From contig CAXHFH010000024.1 in assembly GCA_964015995.1 (NCBI GenBank), forward strand, positions 1 through 23,099: DNA of 23,099 nucleotides, in the 5' to 3' direction. The position numbers were made by a program, and so were the translations under genes. This stretch comes from UBA1672 sp964015995. Lineage in GTDB: Bacteria > Pseudomonadota > Alphaproteobacteria > Micavibrionales > Micavibrionaceae. Under the pieces are notes generated by a model that was not told where the DNA came from, did no database searches, and saw only the letters and a list, made by a program, of their open reading frames with translations. Positions within the stretch are counted from its first letter, which is position 1; each line of letters opens with the position of its first letter. Shown here one piece after another: positions 1 through 8,304 of this stretch.

Positions 1-46
1 CACACCTCTGGATTCGTCGGCAGCGTCAGATGTGTATAAGAGACAG
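1..46 (+). other. Nextera library adapter (artefact)
   Basis: Positions 14-46 match the Nextera read-1 transposase adapter, ending in the 19-base Tn5 mosaic end (28-46). The bases before it look like an 8-base i5 index (6-13) preceded by the last bases of the P5 primer. This is synthetic DNA, not part of the genome. The natural sequence begins at 47. Confidence 0.97.
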
Positions 47-894
47 CTGGTAAGGCAACTGAGGCCTTTTGTAATGTTCTTACGGGGGCATCCACGGGCG
101 TAAATGTCGAGCGTTTAAACAAAGATATCGATTACACGCGTACATTGGATAAGAAACTTACCCTTGATGTGGACTTTACCGATACTGCTACGACAAATGA
201 TGAAGAAGACATTATTGCTTTGGCCAAACATCTTTATTTTCCAACCACGTTTGATATCGCAGATATCGAAGCATTGAAGCGAGACCCGAGGGGGCACTTT
301 TCCTCCAGAAGCTACGCGGCTAAAATGGGTGTTGCGCATACTTCGTTTGTTAACCTTGTCGGTATGAAATCACGCGCGCCCGCAGGTATTCCAACAACAG
401 CAACGGCAACGGCTCCGACACCTGCTGCATTTGGTCAGGTTCCTGTTGTTACAGTTCGTCCGGCGCCGGCAACATTAACGGAAGATGCTGGCTGGGCTTA
501 CATGAAGGCCATGATGCGTGAATTTGGTATGACGCCATTGGATATGAACGGTAACGGTTCTGTGACTGACGCAGTTGATTTGACGGTAGAAGAGCAGATT
601 GATGAAATGCTTGGTGAAAGACCAAGTTATTACGCGCAAATGGAAGTCTTAACCAAAAAGATTTACCAAAGCCCTAATTTCTATACTAACTTGTATGATA
701 AACCGGTGAACGTGCAGCGTATTGGTGCGTCATTGGATGCGATTGCCTTAATGCATCAGCGTGATCGTTTTGAATCTTTGCTACGTCGTGAAATGCTGAC
801 GGCTGTTTTGGTCGAAGAAGAGCTACAGATCCGCGTTGAAGACGTTGGTTCAAGTATGTTCGAAGCCATGCAGGAGCCACAGGGGCAAAACTAG
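47..894 (+). CDS. unrecognised protein, 5'-truncated by fragment end
   Basis: The reading frame is open from the adapter junction to TAG at 892-894, so the start codon is lost; the TTG at 145 is an internal codon with no convincing ribosome site. About 282 residues are visible. The middle has a low-complexity Ala/Thr/Pro linker (roughly codons starting at 385-475). The C-terminal half looks alpha-helical and charged, with no membrane segment and no zinc or nucleotide motif that I can see. I do not recognise the family. It lies directly upstream of flgK, but a separate promoter (948-963) intervenes, so it need not be a flagellar gene. Because T4SS genes of Dot type lie nearby, a secretion-associated role is possible but unsupported. 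Confidence 0.8.
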
Positions 895-947
895 ACCTGA
901 ATTCCTAACAACACTTTTCTATCTAACTTTTGCCATCCCTACAGAAC

Positions 948-963
948 TGGCATCCCTTTTGCA
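948..963 (+). promoter_or_regulatory. sigma-54 (RpoN) -24/-12 promoter of flgK
   Basis: The sequence TGGCATCCCTTTTGCA has the invariant GG (949-950) and GC (961-962) separated by exactly ten bases, with TGGCA and TTGCA flanks as in the sigma-54 consensus. Transcription would start near 974, leaving a leader of about 64 bases before flgK. In Caulobacter-type flagellar hierarchies the hook-level genes are sigma-54 dependent, which fits. No activator site was identified with confidence. Confidence 0.7.
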
Positions 964-1037
964 TTGTATATCAAAGCAATCCACATGTGTGGGCTGCGCG
1001 TTAGATATACCATTGTGTAATAGTAAGAGGATGTGGC

Positions 1038-3434
1038 ATGGGATTATCCAGTTTATCGTCGGCATTGTCCGGTTTACGGGTGAATCAGCAACAAATAGAT
1101 GTGATTTCGACCAACATTGCCAATGTTGGTACGGAAGGATTTACACGGAAAATTTTGCCTCAAAGCTCCCGAACTGTCGATGGGCAAAGCATCGGTGTTG
1201 TTGGTGAGACAATCATACGTAATGTTGATCTTAATTTAGAGCGCGATCTATGGACGCAGGTTAGCGCGGTCAGTTTTTATGATGTCCAGTCCGAGTATTT
1301 AGACCGTATTGATGGGTTTAACGGTAGCCCAAGCGCGAATATTTCGGTGGCGTCAGAGGTTACGAAACTTCAAGATTCCTTTGCTGCTCTTGCCAATTCA
1401 CCGAATGATCAATTTTTGCTCACCGATACATTAGATCAGGCCATTGATACCGCGAATAAAATTAACGATCTCGCCGATTTTTATACCGATTTGCGCAATG
1501 ATGTTCAGCAAGATACGGCAATAACCGTTCAAAATATTAATGATTTAATGGAGCAAATTGCGGAACTGAACTCGGAAATAAGGTTTGCCACGGTTTCCGG
1601 ATCAACCACCGCTGCTGCGCAAGATTTAAGAGGGCAAGCCGTTAAGGACTTATCCGATTTAATTGAGATCAGTACGTTTACACGCGGTGACGGCGTTTTG
1701 GTTGTGCAAACAAAAGAGGGCGTAGAGCTGGTTTCCGAAACGGCGACAAACCTTGTGTTTAGGCCAACACCATTATCGGCGACAACGGCCTACCCTGATG
1801 GGGCGGCGGGTATATTTGTTGGTGATCCGCAGGAAAATGCGAATGCCATTGATATTACGCACCGAAATCTGGGCGGTAAGCTTGGTGGCTTGATTGAGCT
1901 TCGTGATACGACTTTGCCAAAGCAAATGGCGCAAGTCGATGAGCTTGCCCATAAGATGGCCCTACGGTTCGAGGCACAGGGCTTGCGGTTGTTTACCGAT
2001 GCCTCTGGTAATATCCCTGCCGATACGCCGCCGGACCCCTCCGTTGATCCGCCTGTGTCTGTTGAATATGTCGGCTTTGCGTCTGTTATGCAGGTGAATA
2101 ACGCCGTTAAGAATGATCAAACTCTTATTCAAAGCGGAACAAGCGGTGCGACAATACAAAGCGGTGCGAATGATGTTATCCGTAGGGTTATCGAATTTGT
2201 TTTTGGCGATGTAAATTACCAAACAGCCATTAATAATGATGCGACAACCTCTATTGATATCAGGGCAGCGGCGACAGGTACGACAACCCTGCAAGATTGG
2301 CTTGGCCTATCACCGACTAACCGCGTTGCCAGTCAACTGAGCTTAGGGAATTACGCCAGTATTACTGATATTGTGAATGCAGGCGGGACAGATGTCTTTG
2401 GAACGCCGCCGGCTGATACGGACGCGCTCATCCTTCGTTTTGATGATCCGGATATTGGCGGCGGACCGTATGACATTGAAATTGATCTCAGAGCTGTTGT
2501 CTCAACAGGGACAAGCGCCGCACAAGATTTAGTTGATCACATCATGGCAGATGGTGATTTCGCGAATGCTGTCGCAGATTATGGTGTTTCTGTTTCGGCT
2601 GGCGCGAATGGTGAATTGGTGATTGAAAGTGGCGGTAATATTCAAATTCTTGCCGATCCAACTGAACCACTATCATCGCAGGGGTTTGACTTTTTGGGAC
2701 TTGGCGTGTCCACGTCCGAAGCGCAAGATCCGTATTTTGATGTTAGTGTCGGCAATAATGACCCCGTGCGTATTACGATTGAGCCACTGGATACCGAAGT
2801 GGAATTGCTTGCAAAACTGAACGCGGTGCAAGGATTAGCGGCGCAGATTGATGCAAACGGTTTTTTATCACTCCGTCCCGGTAACAGCTTTACGAACCCT
2901 GATTTTGGCGGCGATATCGGCATCTCTGGCGGGCCGTTTGAAACATCTGGTGCATCATTGGCGGGTACGACAATGGGGCGTGTGTCCGTTGATGACGGGG
3001 TGAATATTGTTCAGGCTTTGTTTGGAACATATCAAGTTGTATCGCCGGGTGTGATTAATGAAACATCGCCTTTGGTGGATAATCCGTATCAATCTGAAAC
3101 GGCCGTTGGCAGCGGTACATTTGTTGAATTTCGTTCCCAGAATTTAGGGCCGTTGGCAGATATTGATTCCGAAATTTCATCAGCTTTTACGCTTAAGGAT
3201 TATTCCCAAAAGATTGTGAATGAGGTTGCACAGGAATTATCGCTCATTAATGCACGCTCTACGGACGAAAGTACATTGCAAGGCCTGCTAGAGCAGCAAT
3301 TTATCGATGAATCCGGGGTGAATATTGATGAAGAGCTTGGGCTTTTGATTGTGGTGCAAACATCATACGCCGCATCGGCGCGGGTGGTGAATGCCATAGA
3401 TGAAATTTTTGATGAATTATTAGCACTCTTGTAA
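1038..3434 (+). CDS. flgK: flagellar hook-associated protein 1 (FlgK)
   Basis: FlgK is the first hook-filament junction protein, exported through the flagellar type III apparatus to join the hook to the filament. The N-terminus has the rod/hook family signature (residues 1-40: short Ser/Leu-rich helix, then DVISTNIANVGTEGFTRK). The last 45 residues form the matching D0 helix, with the QTSYAASARVVNAIDE motif. At 798 residues it is longer than common FlgK proteins (often 450-650); the extra length lies in the Gly/Asp/Thr-rich, surface-exposed middle (about residues 250-700). The ATG at 1038 is chosen for an AAGAGG ribosome site at 1025-1030, spaced 7 bases. It is followed after 19 bases by flgL, probably as one transcript from the sigma-54 promoter upstream. 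Confidence 0.95.
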   Translation: MGLSSLSSALSGLRVNQQQIDVISTNIANVGTEGFTRKILPQSSRTVDGQSIGVVGETIIRNVDLNLERDLWTQVSAVSFYDVQSEYLDRIDGFNGSPSANISVASEVTKLQDSFAALANSPNDQFLLTDTLDQAIDTANKINDLADFYTDLRNDVQQDTAITVQNINDLMEQIAELNSEIRFATVSGSTTAAAQDLRGQAVKDLSDLIEISTFTRGDGVLVVQTKEGVELVSETATNLVFRPTPLSATTAYPDGAAGIFVGDPQENANAIDITHRNLGGKLGGLIELRDTTLPKQMAQVDELAHKMALRFEAQGLRLFTDASGNIPADTPPDPSVDPPVSVEYVGFASVMQVNNAVKNDQTLIQSGTSGATIQSGANDVIRRVIEFVFGDVNYQTAINNDATTSIDIRAAATGTTTLQDWLGLSPTNRVASQLSLGNYASITDIVNAGGTDVFGTPPADTDALILRFDDPDIGGGPYDIEIDLRAVVSTGTSAAQDLVDHIMADGDFANAVADYGVSVSAGANGELVIESGGNIQILADPTEPLSSQGFDFLGLGVSTSEAQDPYFDVSVGNNDPVRITIEPLDTEVELLAKLNAVQGLAAQIDANGFLSLRPGNSFTNPDFGGDIGISGGPFETSGASLAGTTMGRVSVDDGVNIVQALFGTYQVVSPGVINETSPLVDNPYQSETAVGSGTFVEFRSQNLGPLADIDSEISSAFTLKDYSQKIVNEVAQELSLINARSTDESTLQGLLEQQFIDESGVNIDEELGLLIVVQTSYAASARVVNAIDEIFDELLALL

Positions 3435-3453
3435 GTGAAGGAAGGATTATAAT

Positions 3454-4653
3454 ATGACGGGTATTTCCACACTGGGATTGGCCTTAAGACAAATAGAGAA
3501 TTTAGGATTGCAGCAAAGCCAGCTTTCCGAACTTTCCACGCAACTGGCAACAGGGAAAAAATCGCAAAGCTATACCGGACTGGGTAGTGATGCGATAACG
3601 TCACTGCGCTCACGCACTGAATTGAACTCGATTAGTATTTACGTCAATAATATTGAGCGCGCAGATACGACCATTAGTCTGACTTTGTCCGCGATAGAAG
3701 AATTTCAGGCGCAGTCGGGCGAGTTTTCCAATACGTTGATTAACTTGCTGCAGGAAGGTGATCATTTAAATGGCGATGATGTTCTGTTCGATGATCCCGC
3801 AACGCCTGAAGATGATGCGATAAAGGTCGGTAAAACGTCAGCCGTTCTTGATTCTGATTTCCAGTCAGCCATCAGCCATGCCGACAATTTGTTTAATTTC
3901 TTTGATGAGCTTCTAAACGCGAAAGAGGGGGATCGTTATTTACTTGCGGGGGCGGATAGCTTGAACGAGCCTTATAGTGATAACGGCTTGTTGGATACAA
4001 CGATTTCTACGTTGATAACAGATTGGAAAAATGGTGCTATCACCACAGAAGATCTTATAAGTGATCTGTTTGATGGTACGGCACTAAACGGTAATCCGGA
4101 TGCGATCACCGATGCGACCATTGGTTTTTCAAGTGCGCTCAGTAGTGACACGGCGGGCGAAGTTTTTATTCGCGCCGATGAAAATTCCGAGTTTAAATAC
4201 ACAACCAAGGCCAATGAAAGCGCTTTCAGGGATATGATGGTTGTTCTTGCCGTTATGAAGAATGAAAATTTGCCACCGATCATTGATGTTTATGAAGATG
4301 GTGCATATCCCGGTGTGCCGGATGCAAAAGGTGCCCCGGGCGCAACGGCAGCCGAGCAGCAGGATAGTTTTTATGAACTGTATAACGCCATGGCGCAACG
4401 TGCGGCCACCGCGGTGGATGAACTTGATCAGACGCGCTTTAATCTGGAAACAGTGCGTGTGCAGATGACGGAAACAAAGGAATCGCACATCGCCCAAAGT
4501 GAATTGTTAAATAATACCGTTAGTAATGTCGAAGATGTTGATGTGAATGAAGTTGCCGTGCGTATTACGACCCTTCAAACGCAATTACAAGCCTCTTATA
4601 GTGTGACGTCTTTGACGCAGAATCTGTCGCTGGCGAATTTCTTGGCGGGATAA
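3454..4653 (+). CDS. flgL: flagellar hook-associated protein 3 (FlgL)
   Basis: FlgL is the second hook-filament junction protein, sharing flagellin N- and C-terminal helices. The N-terminus (residues 1-60: GISTLGLALRQIENLGLQQS, then a QLATGKKSQS-type turn) and the C-terminus (VAVRITTLQTQLQASYSVTS, then LANFLAG) are the flagellin-family terminal domains. The junction position behind flgK and the 399-residue length support FlgL rather than a filament flagellin. A GAAGGAAGG ribosome site lies about 8 bases before the ATG. The 3' end faces the T4SS operon tail: only 29 bases separate the two convergent stops, and I see no clear intrinsic terminator there. Confidence 0.9.
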   Translation: MTGISTLGLALRQIENLGLQQSQLSELSTQLATGKKSQSYTGLGSDAITSLRSRTELNSISIYVNNIERADTTISLTLSAIEEFQAQSGEFSNTLINLLQEGDHLNGDDVLFDDPATPEDDAIKVGKTSAVLDSDFQSAISHADNLFNFFDELLNAKEGDRYLLAGADSLNEPYSDNGLLDTTISTLITDWKNGAITTEDLISDLFDGTALNGNPDAITDATIGFSSALSSDTAGEVFIRADENSEFKYTTKANESAFRDMMVVLAVMKNENLPPIIDVYEDGAYPGVPDAKGAPGATAAEQQDSFYELYNAMAQRAATAVDELDQTRFNLETVRVQMTETKESHIAQSELLNNTVSNVEDVDVNEVAVRITTLQTQLQASYSVTSLTQNLSLANFLAG

Positions 4654-4682
4654 TTTAGCTTAAATTTCAAATTCTCAGGGGG

Positions 4683-5033
4683 TTAGCGATTCGCTCCGAT
4701 TTGGAGTTCGTAGGGCGCCTCGTGTATTTTATATGCGGGGGCGTTTTTCAGGCCTTTCGATAACAAAACATCGAGGGCATTTTCGAACGTACCGCTTATG
4801 AATGTATCTTGATCGATTTTATATGTTTGGTCTGTGTCCCATGAGATGAATATATTTTCCTCCGCGCCCCATTCTTTTAGAACAGCTTTTAGGCTTGTCC
4901 CTTTTTTCGCCTGCCACACGCGCACATTATTGCTCGGTATTGTGCGGAAATGATCAGGCTTCGTGCTTTCATTTTCATTCCATGCGATTGCAGAGGGTGC
5001 AATTTCATTCAAGAGCTTCTCATCTGCATCCAA
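4683..5033 (-). CDS. C-terminal TcpQ domain, probably the 3' part of the split gene 4683-6615
   Basis: This frame encodes a TcpQ-like domain (TcpQ is a toxin-coregulated-pilus component; such domains are found in secretion-associated outer-membrane or periplasmic proteins). Recognisable features are a VRVWQAKKGTSLKAVLKEWG stretch, then an ISWDTDQTYKI strand and a GTFENALDVLL helix, with a conserved C-terminal strand. It has no signal peptide and no good start: the TTG at 5033 lacks a ribosome site. The frame is open upstream without a stop as far as the ten-A run at 5114-5123. Removing one A there joins it exactly to the upstream gene. I therefore read it as the C-terminal part of that protein, not as an independent gene. 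Confidence 0.75.
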   Translation of the reverse strand: MDADEKLLNEIAPSAIAWNENESTKPDHFRTIPSNNVRVWQAKKGTSLKAVLKEWGAEENIFISWDTDQTYKIDQDTFISGTFENALDVLLSKGLKNAPAYKIHEAPYELQIGANR

Positions 5034-5109
5034 AAGACTATCAGACAGTGCGCTTAGCTCACTGCCTGATTTTGTATTTTGAATTTGAGTCGTGGATTCG
5101 TCTAAGGAT

Positions 5110-6615
5110 TTAGTTTTTTTTTTCTAAATCGCTAGCCATTGGCTGCGTACTTTCTACAGGACCCGGGTCTTTAATGCCAACGCGCTGTACAACGGCATTA
5201 ATGTTTTCTTCCGCTTCTTTTGCTGTTTGCGAGAGCTTATCCATATCAGGTGTTGGCATCTCTTCCTCTTCTTCGGCCGTCATTTCGATAGGCTCCAGAA
5301 GTTCTTCAACCATAGAATTGGATGCGCCTTTGTCATCTGCCGTATCCATATTAAGTGGTTCAGTATCCAAAATCGGCTCTTCTGGCGTTTCATCGCCGTA
5401 GACCTCTTTCAATGCGTCATTCATCGCTTCCTCGGGCGCTTGTTCAGCGTCCTGCACGGCATCGACATTATCTTCTACTGTTTCTTCTACGTCTTTGGCC
5501 ATTTCAGAAATTTCTTCTGATACCTCCTCAACGGCTTCTTCTGTAACGTCAACTTTATCAATCGAAGCAACGTCATCTTCAAACGCAGGATGTGCTTCCT
5601 CTGTCGTTTCCGGCGCGGTGTTCGCTGCGGTGGAGCTTTCTGCTTCAGTTGTTTCTGCGAGGCGCAGTAAAACTTTTTTGTTATTTATCGATGTCGCGAC
5701 GCCATGCGGTGCGAGTGCATTGGAGAGAACCTGATTCCAAGGGTTGCCACCTTGCCATGAAATGCGCATACCGGCATTTACACCATCTCCGAATGAAAAT
5801 GCGTATTGTGGCGGTACAATCTGACGCAAAGCCAAAGCCAGCGGCATGTCTGAACCAAAACCTTCAATCACATCAAAGGTTTCAGGTGTATTCCAATGAA
5901 TTACTTCCTTTGGCTCGACTTTGGCCAATTTTTCTTCTTCTTCAAGAGGGTATGGGTTGATTGTTAAAGACTGCGCTGCAGTATTTTCATTTTTTGCAGT
6001 CATGTCTTTAATCGGCGCAGGAGAGTTTTCAACGTCCATTGCTTCTATAACAACTTTTTCCTGCGGGTGTTCAGTCATTGCGTTTTCAATGGGCTGCTCT
6101 TCGACAATAACATCGTCTTCAATAACAACGACATCTTCTATGACGTCCTTTTCATCTTCAACAATGATAACTTCTTCTTGAATAGTTTCTTCGACAATCT
6201 CAATCATCTCTTCTTGCGCAGGCTCTTCTGCAACTTTGACGATTTCTTCAGGCGCGTTTTCTTCTTCAATCACAACGATCTCAACGTCTTCAATGTCCAC
6301 TTCTGTTGCGATTTCTTCTTCTACAGGCTCCGGCTCTACCATTTCTTCTTCAATAACCGTGATGGCGATTGGTGGTTCTTCCATTTCCACTTCGATTTCT
6401 ACCGCAGCATCTTCGAGTGTTTCACTCATGACAGGGTCAACAGCAACGGGCTCTGGGATTTCCATTTCAGGTGCGGGCATCACTTTTACGGGCTCTGTTT
6501 TTTCAGGTGGTGTCCATTCAAAACCTGCATGTGCAGATGGTGCGGATAAACATAAACCTAAGGCCATAACTGGCAAGCATGTAGAGAGAAGAAAGCGATT
6601 ATATTTAGAAGGCAT
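5110..6615 (-). CDS. periplasmic TcpQ-domain protein of the Dot-like T4SS operon (frameshifted at 3' end)
   Basis: The start is set at ATG 6615, which gives a Sec signal peptide (residues 1-30, ending AHA) and has a weak GGGA ribosome site; an upstream in-frame ATG at 6690 would spoil the signal. Domains in order: signal peptide; a Glu/Val/Ile-rich acidic stretch (about 35-200); a globular TcpQ-like domain (about 240-325, from VIHWNTPETFDVIEGF to NKKVLLRLAE); a second acidic, low-complexity stretch (about 330-500). The frame ends at TAA 5110-5112 right after a ten-A run on the coding strand. A one-base shift there continues into the TcpQ domain at 5033-4683 for a total of 643 residues. It is the last gene of the dotD-C-B-icmT series. 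Role in the secretion channel is inferred from that context. Confidence 0.8.
   Translation of the reverse strand: MPSKYNRFLLSTCLPVMALGLCLSAPSAHAGFEWTPPEKTEPVKVMPAPEMEIPEPVAVDPVMSETLEDAAVEIEVEMEEPPIAITVIEEEMVEPEPVEEEIATEVDIEDVEIVVIEEENAPEEIVKVAEEPAQEEMIEIVEETIQEEVIIVEDEKDVIEDVVVIEDDVIVEEQPIENAMTEHPQEKVVIEAMDVENSPAPIKDMTAKNENTAAQSLTINPYPLEEEEKLAKVEPKEVIHWNTPETFDVIEGFGSDMPLALALRQIVPPQYAFSFGDGVNAGMRISWQGGNPWNQVLSNALAPHGVATSINNKKVLLRLAETTEAESSTAANTAPETTEEAHPAFEDDVASIDKVDVTEEAVEEVSEEISEMAKDVEETVEDNVDAVQDAEQAPEEAMNDALKEVYGDETPEEPILDTEPLNMDTADDKGASNSMVEELLEPIEMTAEEEEEMPTPDMDKLSQTAKEAEENINAVVQRVGIKDPGPVESTQPMASDLEKKN
5114..5123 (-). other. ten-A homopolymer that breaks the TcpQ reading frame
   Basis: On the minus strand the coding sequence runs through AAAAAAAAAA followed by CTAAATCC. 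With ten A's the frame stops at once; with eleven it stops within a few codons; with nine it continues without interruption to TAA at 4683-4685. Either the library or sequencing added one A, or the gene is expressed by slippage on the A tract. Confidence 0.85.
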
Positions 6616-6776
6616 TTTTTGATTCCCAATCGTAATTAACGATGCATAACAATAACATACAAATAGCGGCACTCTATGTGCCAACATCAAGAGAATATCT
6701 ATCTATGCAAGAGAATTCAAGTCTTTAAGTCAATTCATTGCTTTAAAAGGAAAAAATAGCGTGCTCAATGATATTT

Positions 6777-7076
6777 TTAGCCATAATCAATGAATTTATG
6801 ATTGCTTAAACCAAGAATACCGGGACGGGAACGTCCGATCAGCCAACTACGGAGCGCGCGTATAGCAGAAGGGAAAGTCAGGCCTTTATTTTCAAGGAAT
6901 TTAAAGGTGTAAAAAACGGCAAAGGAAAGAATGATTGTTGACCATCTTAAATACAAAAGCCAAATGGGAATTAGAAAAGCAACGCGGGCATCAAAGCCCA
7001 TAAATCTTACGGTACGCATTGAGTCGCGCCAGTGCCAATTCATTTTGGCTTCAATGTTCTCTAATTCTCTTACCAA
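6777..7076 (-). CDS. icmT: IcmT/TraK-like inner-membrane T4SS protein
   Basis: IcmT (TraK in I-type conjugation systems) is a small inner-membrane component of Dot/Icm secretion systems. The protein has 99 residues. It shows the family layout: an N-terminal HWRDSMRTVRFMGFDAR motif (about 14-30), one or two hydrophobic helices (about 31-62), then a GLTFPSAIRALRSWLIGR motif. The TTG at 7076 is chosen because an AAGGAG ribosome site lies 7 bases before it; the internal ATG at 7043 has none. It follows dotB after 70 bases, the same order as in IncI plasmids (traJ then traK). Identity rests on motif, size and order together. Confidence 0.8.
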   Translation of the reverse strand: MVRELENIEAKMNWHWRDSMRTVRFMGFDARVAFLIPIWLLYLRWSTIILSFAVFYTFKFLENKGLTFPSAIRALRSWLIGRSRPGILGLSNHKFIDYG

Positions 7077-7146
7077 GAAAGTCTCCTTGCTTCAAAAAAA
7101 TACGATGAGATAGTATATCTCGTGAACGCTAATGTAGAGTTAATAT

Positions 7147-8304
7147 TTAAGCACCTGTGCTGCTGGAAAGCAAGAGATAAGCGCGCCTGTCAATTTGACC
7201 GCTCTCAAATGCTCTGGCGGCAGAGTTTTCTAGGGTACGCCCAAACTGGGGGATCGCACGCTGAATCTCATTTGGCCATTTTGTAAAATGCATATCCATA
7301 AGCTTTTCACGCAAAGCATCAGGGAATGACATCCATTCACGGACACCGCAACGACCGCCACCAATACGCGATACCAATGCCTGCGTTACAATCAGACGAA
7401 GTGTTTCCATCAAGGCAACGGCACGTTCTTCACGTTCTTCCATCTCATAGGTTGAAAGCATACGTTGGACTGTGTTGGCAACGCCTAATGTGTGCGTTGT
7501 CGTATAAACGGCGTGACCGGTTTGCGCCGCTTCGATTGAAGCATTAATAGTTTCGCGGTCACGTGCCTCACCAACAAGGATAATTTCAGGTTTACGACGC
7601 AAGGCGTTACGAACACCATGCGCGAAATTCGGAAGATGTCGCGGAATCTCGGTTTGCGATACTAAAGAGCGCGGGCTTTGAATGCTGTCATAGACATATT
7701 CAATCGGTGCCTCGTATGTCAGCATTTTACCACATCCACGCGGACGTTCCAGCAGCATGCGGTTACCCGCCGCGAGTAACGTACTTTTACCTGAACCTGT
7801 CGGGCCGGTAATAACAACAAGCCCTTGTCTTGGAGCCCATGCGTCCCTGATTTCTTGCTCGATATTCAAGTCACTCATTGTGGGCGGTTCGCTGGGTAGG
7901 GAACGCATTGTAATTTGCGCGCCGTCACGGCCTTTTGTCAGGATCGCTGTGATGTTCACACGAAAACGAATACGCGTGTAACGGTCTGGCCTGATTTCGT
8001 ACGAAACGTCCAAATCTCTACCGGATGCCAATCGTGCCTGAGCCTCCGGCCCGTATAATTTTTCTAGGAATACAGCCATATCCGCGGCATCAAGGGCGCG
8101 AAACGTACCAGGGTAAAGTTCACCACTGATTTCGTTATAAACGGGACGTTCACTTTGAATGGTAATGTCTGAAGAATTTTGCTTAACGCACCACAAAAGG
8201 AAATCGTCAATGTCCTCTTGTGCGAATCGTTGAGGCTCGTCAGGCCACGTTTTCGCATGACTATCTTCAGCCTTAACAAGGCTTACCGGCTTGCGGGCTT
8301 CCAT
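7147..8304 (-). CDS. dotB: DotB/TraJ secretion ATPase
   Basis: DotB is the PilT/VirB11-like AAA+ hexameric ATPase that energises Dot/Icm-type type IV secretion from the cytoplasmic face. Of 385 residues, the N-terminal domain (about 1-150) carries the arginine-rich strand RIRFRVNITA (111-120). The ATPase core follows: Walker A GPTGSGKST (167-175), Asp box near YEAPIEYVYD (197-206), Walker B EIILVGEARD (240-249) and His box TGHAVYTTTHT (262-272). All catalytic motifs are intact. Its ATG lies inside the end of dotC (22-base overlap), indicating translational coupling. The general order dotD-dotC-dotB separates it from VirB11 and PilT proteins, which have a similar core but other neighbours. Confidence 0.93.
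   Translation of the reverse strand: MEARKPVSLVKAEDSHAKTWPDEPQRFAQEDIDDFLLWCVKQNSSDITIQSERPVYNEISGELYPGTFRALDAADMAVFLEKLYGPEAQARLASGRDLDVSYEIRPDRYTRIRFRVNITAILTKGRDGAQITMRSLPSEPPTMSDLNIEQEIRDAWAPRQGLVVITGPTGSGKSTLLAAGNRMLLERPRGCGKMLTYEAPIEYVYDSIQSPRSLVSQTEIPRHLPNFAHGVRNALRRKPEIILVGEARDRETINASIEAAQTGHAVYTTTHTLGVANTVQRMLSTYEMEEREERAVALMETLRLIVTQALVSRIGGGRCGVREWMSFPDALREKLMDMHFTKWPNEIQRAIPQFGRTLENSAARAFESGQIDRRAYLLLSSSTGA

Noticed and set aside
836..1207. Open frame across the end of the first gene and the start of flgK
   Set aside because: It overlaps two better-supported genes and has no ribosome site or family resemblance.
4654..4682. Possible bidirectional terminator between flgL and the TcpQ gene
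   Set aside because: No stable stem with a T-run is visible in the 29-base gap.
6067..6549. Phe/Asn-rich open frames on the plus strand
   Set aside because: They are the reverse-strand shadow of the Glu/Val-rich stretch of the TcpQ protein; composition explains them fully.
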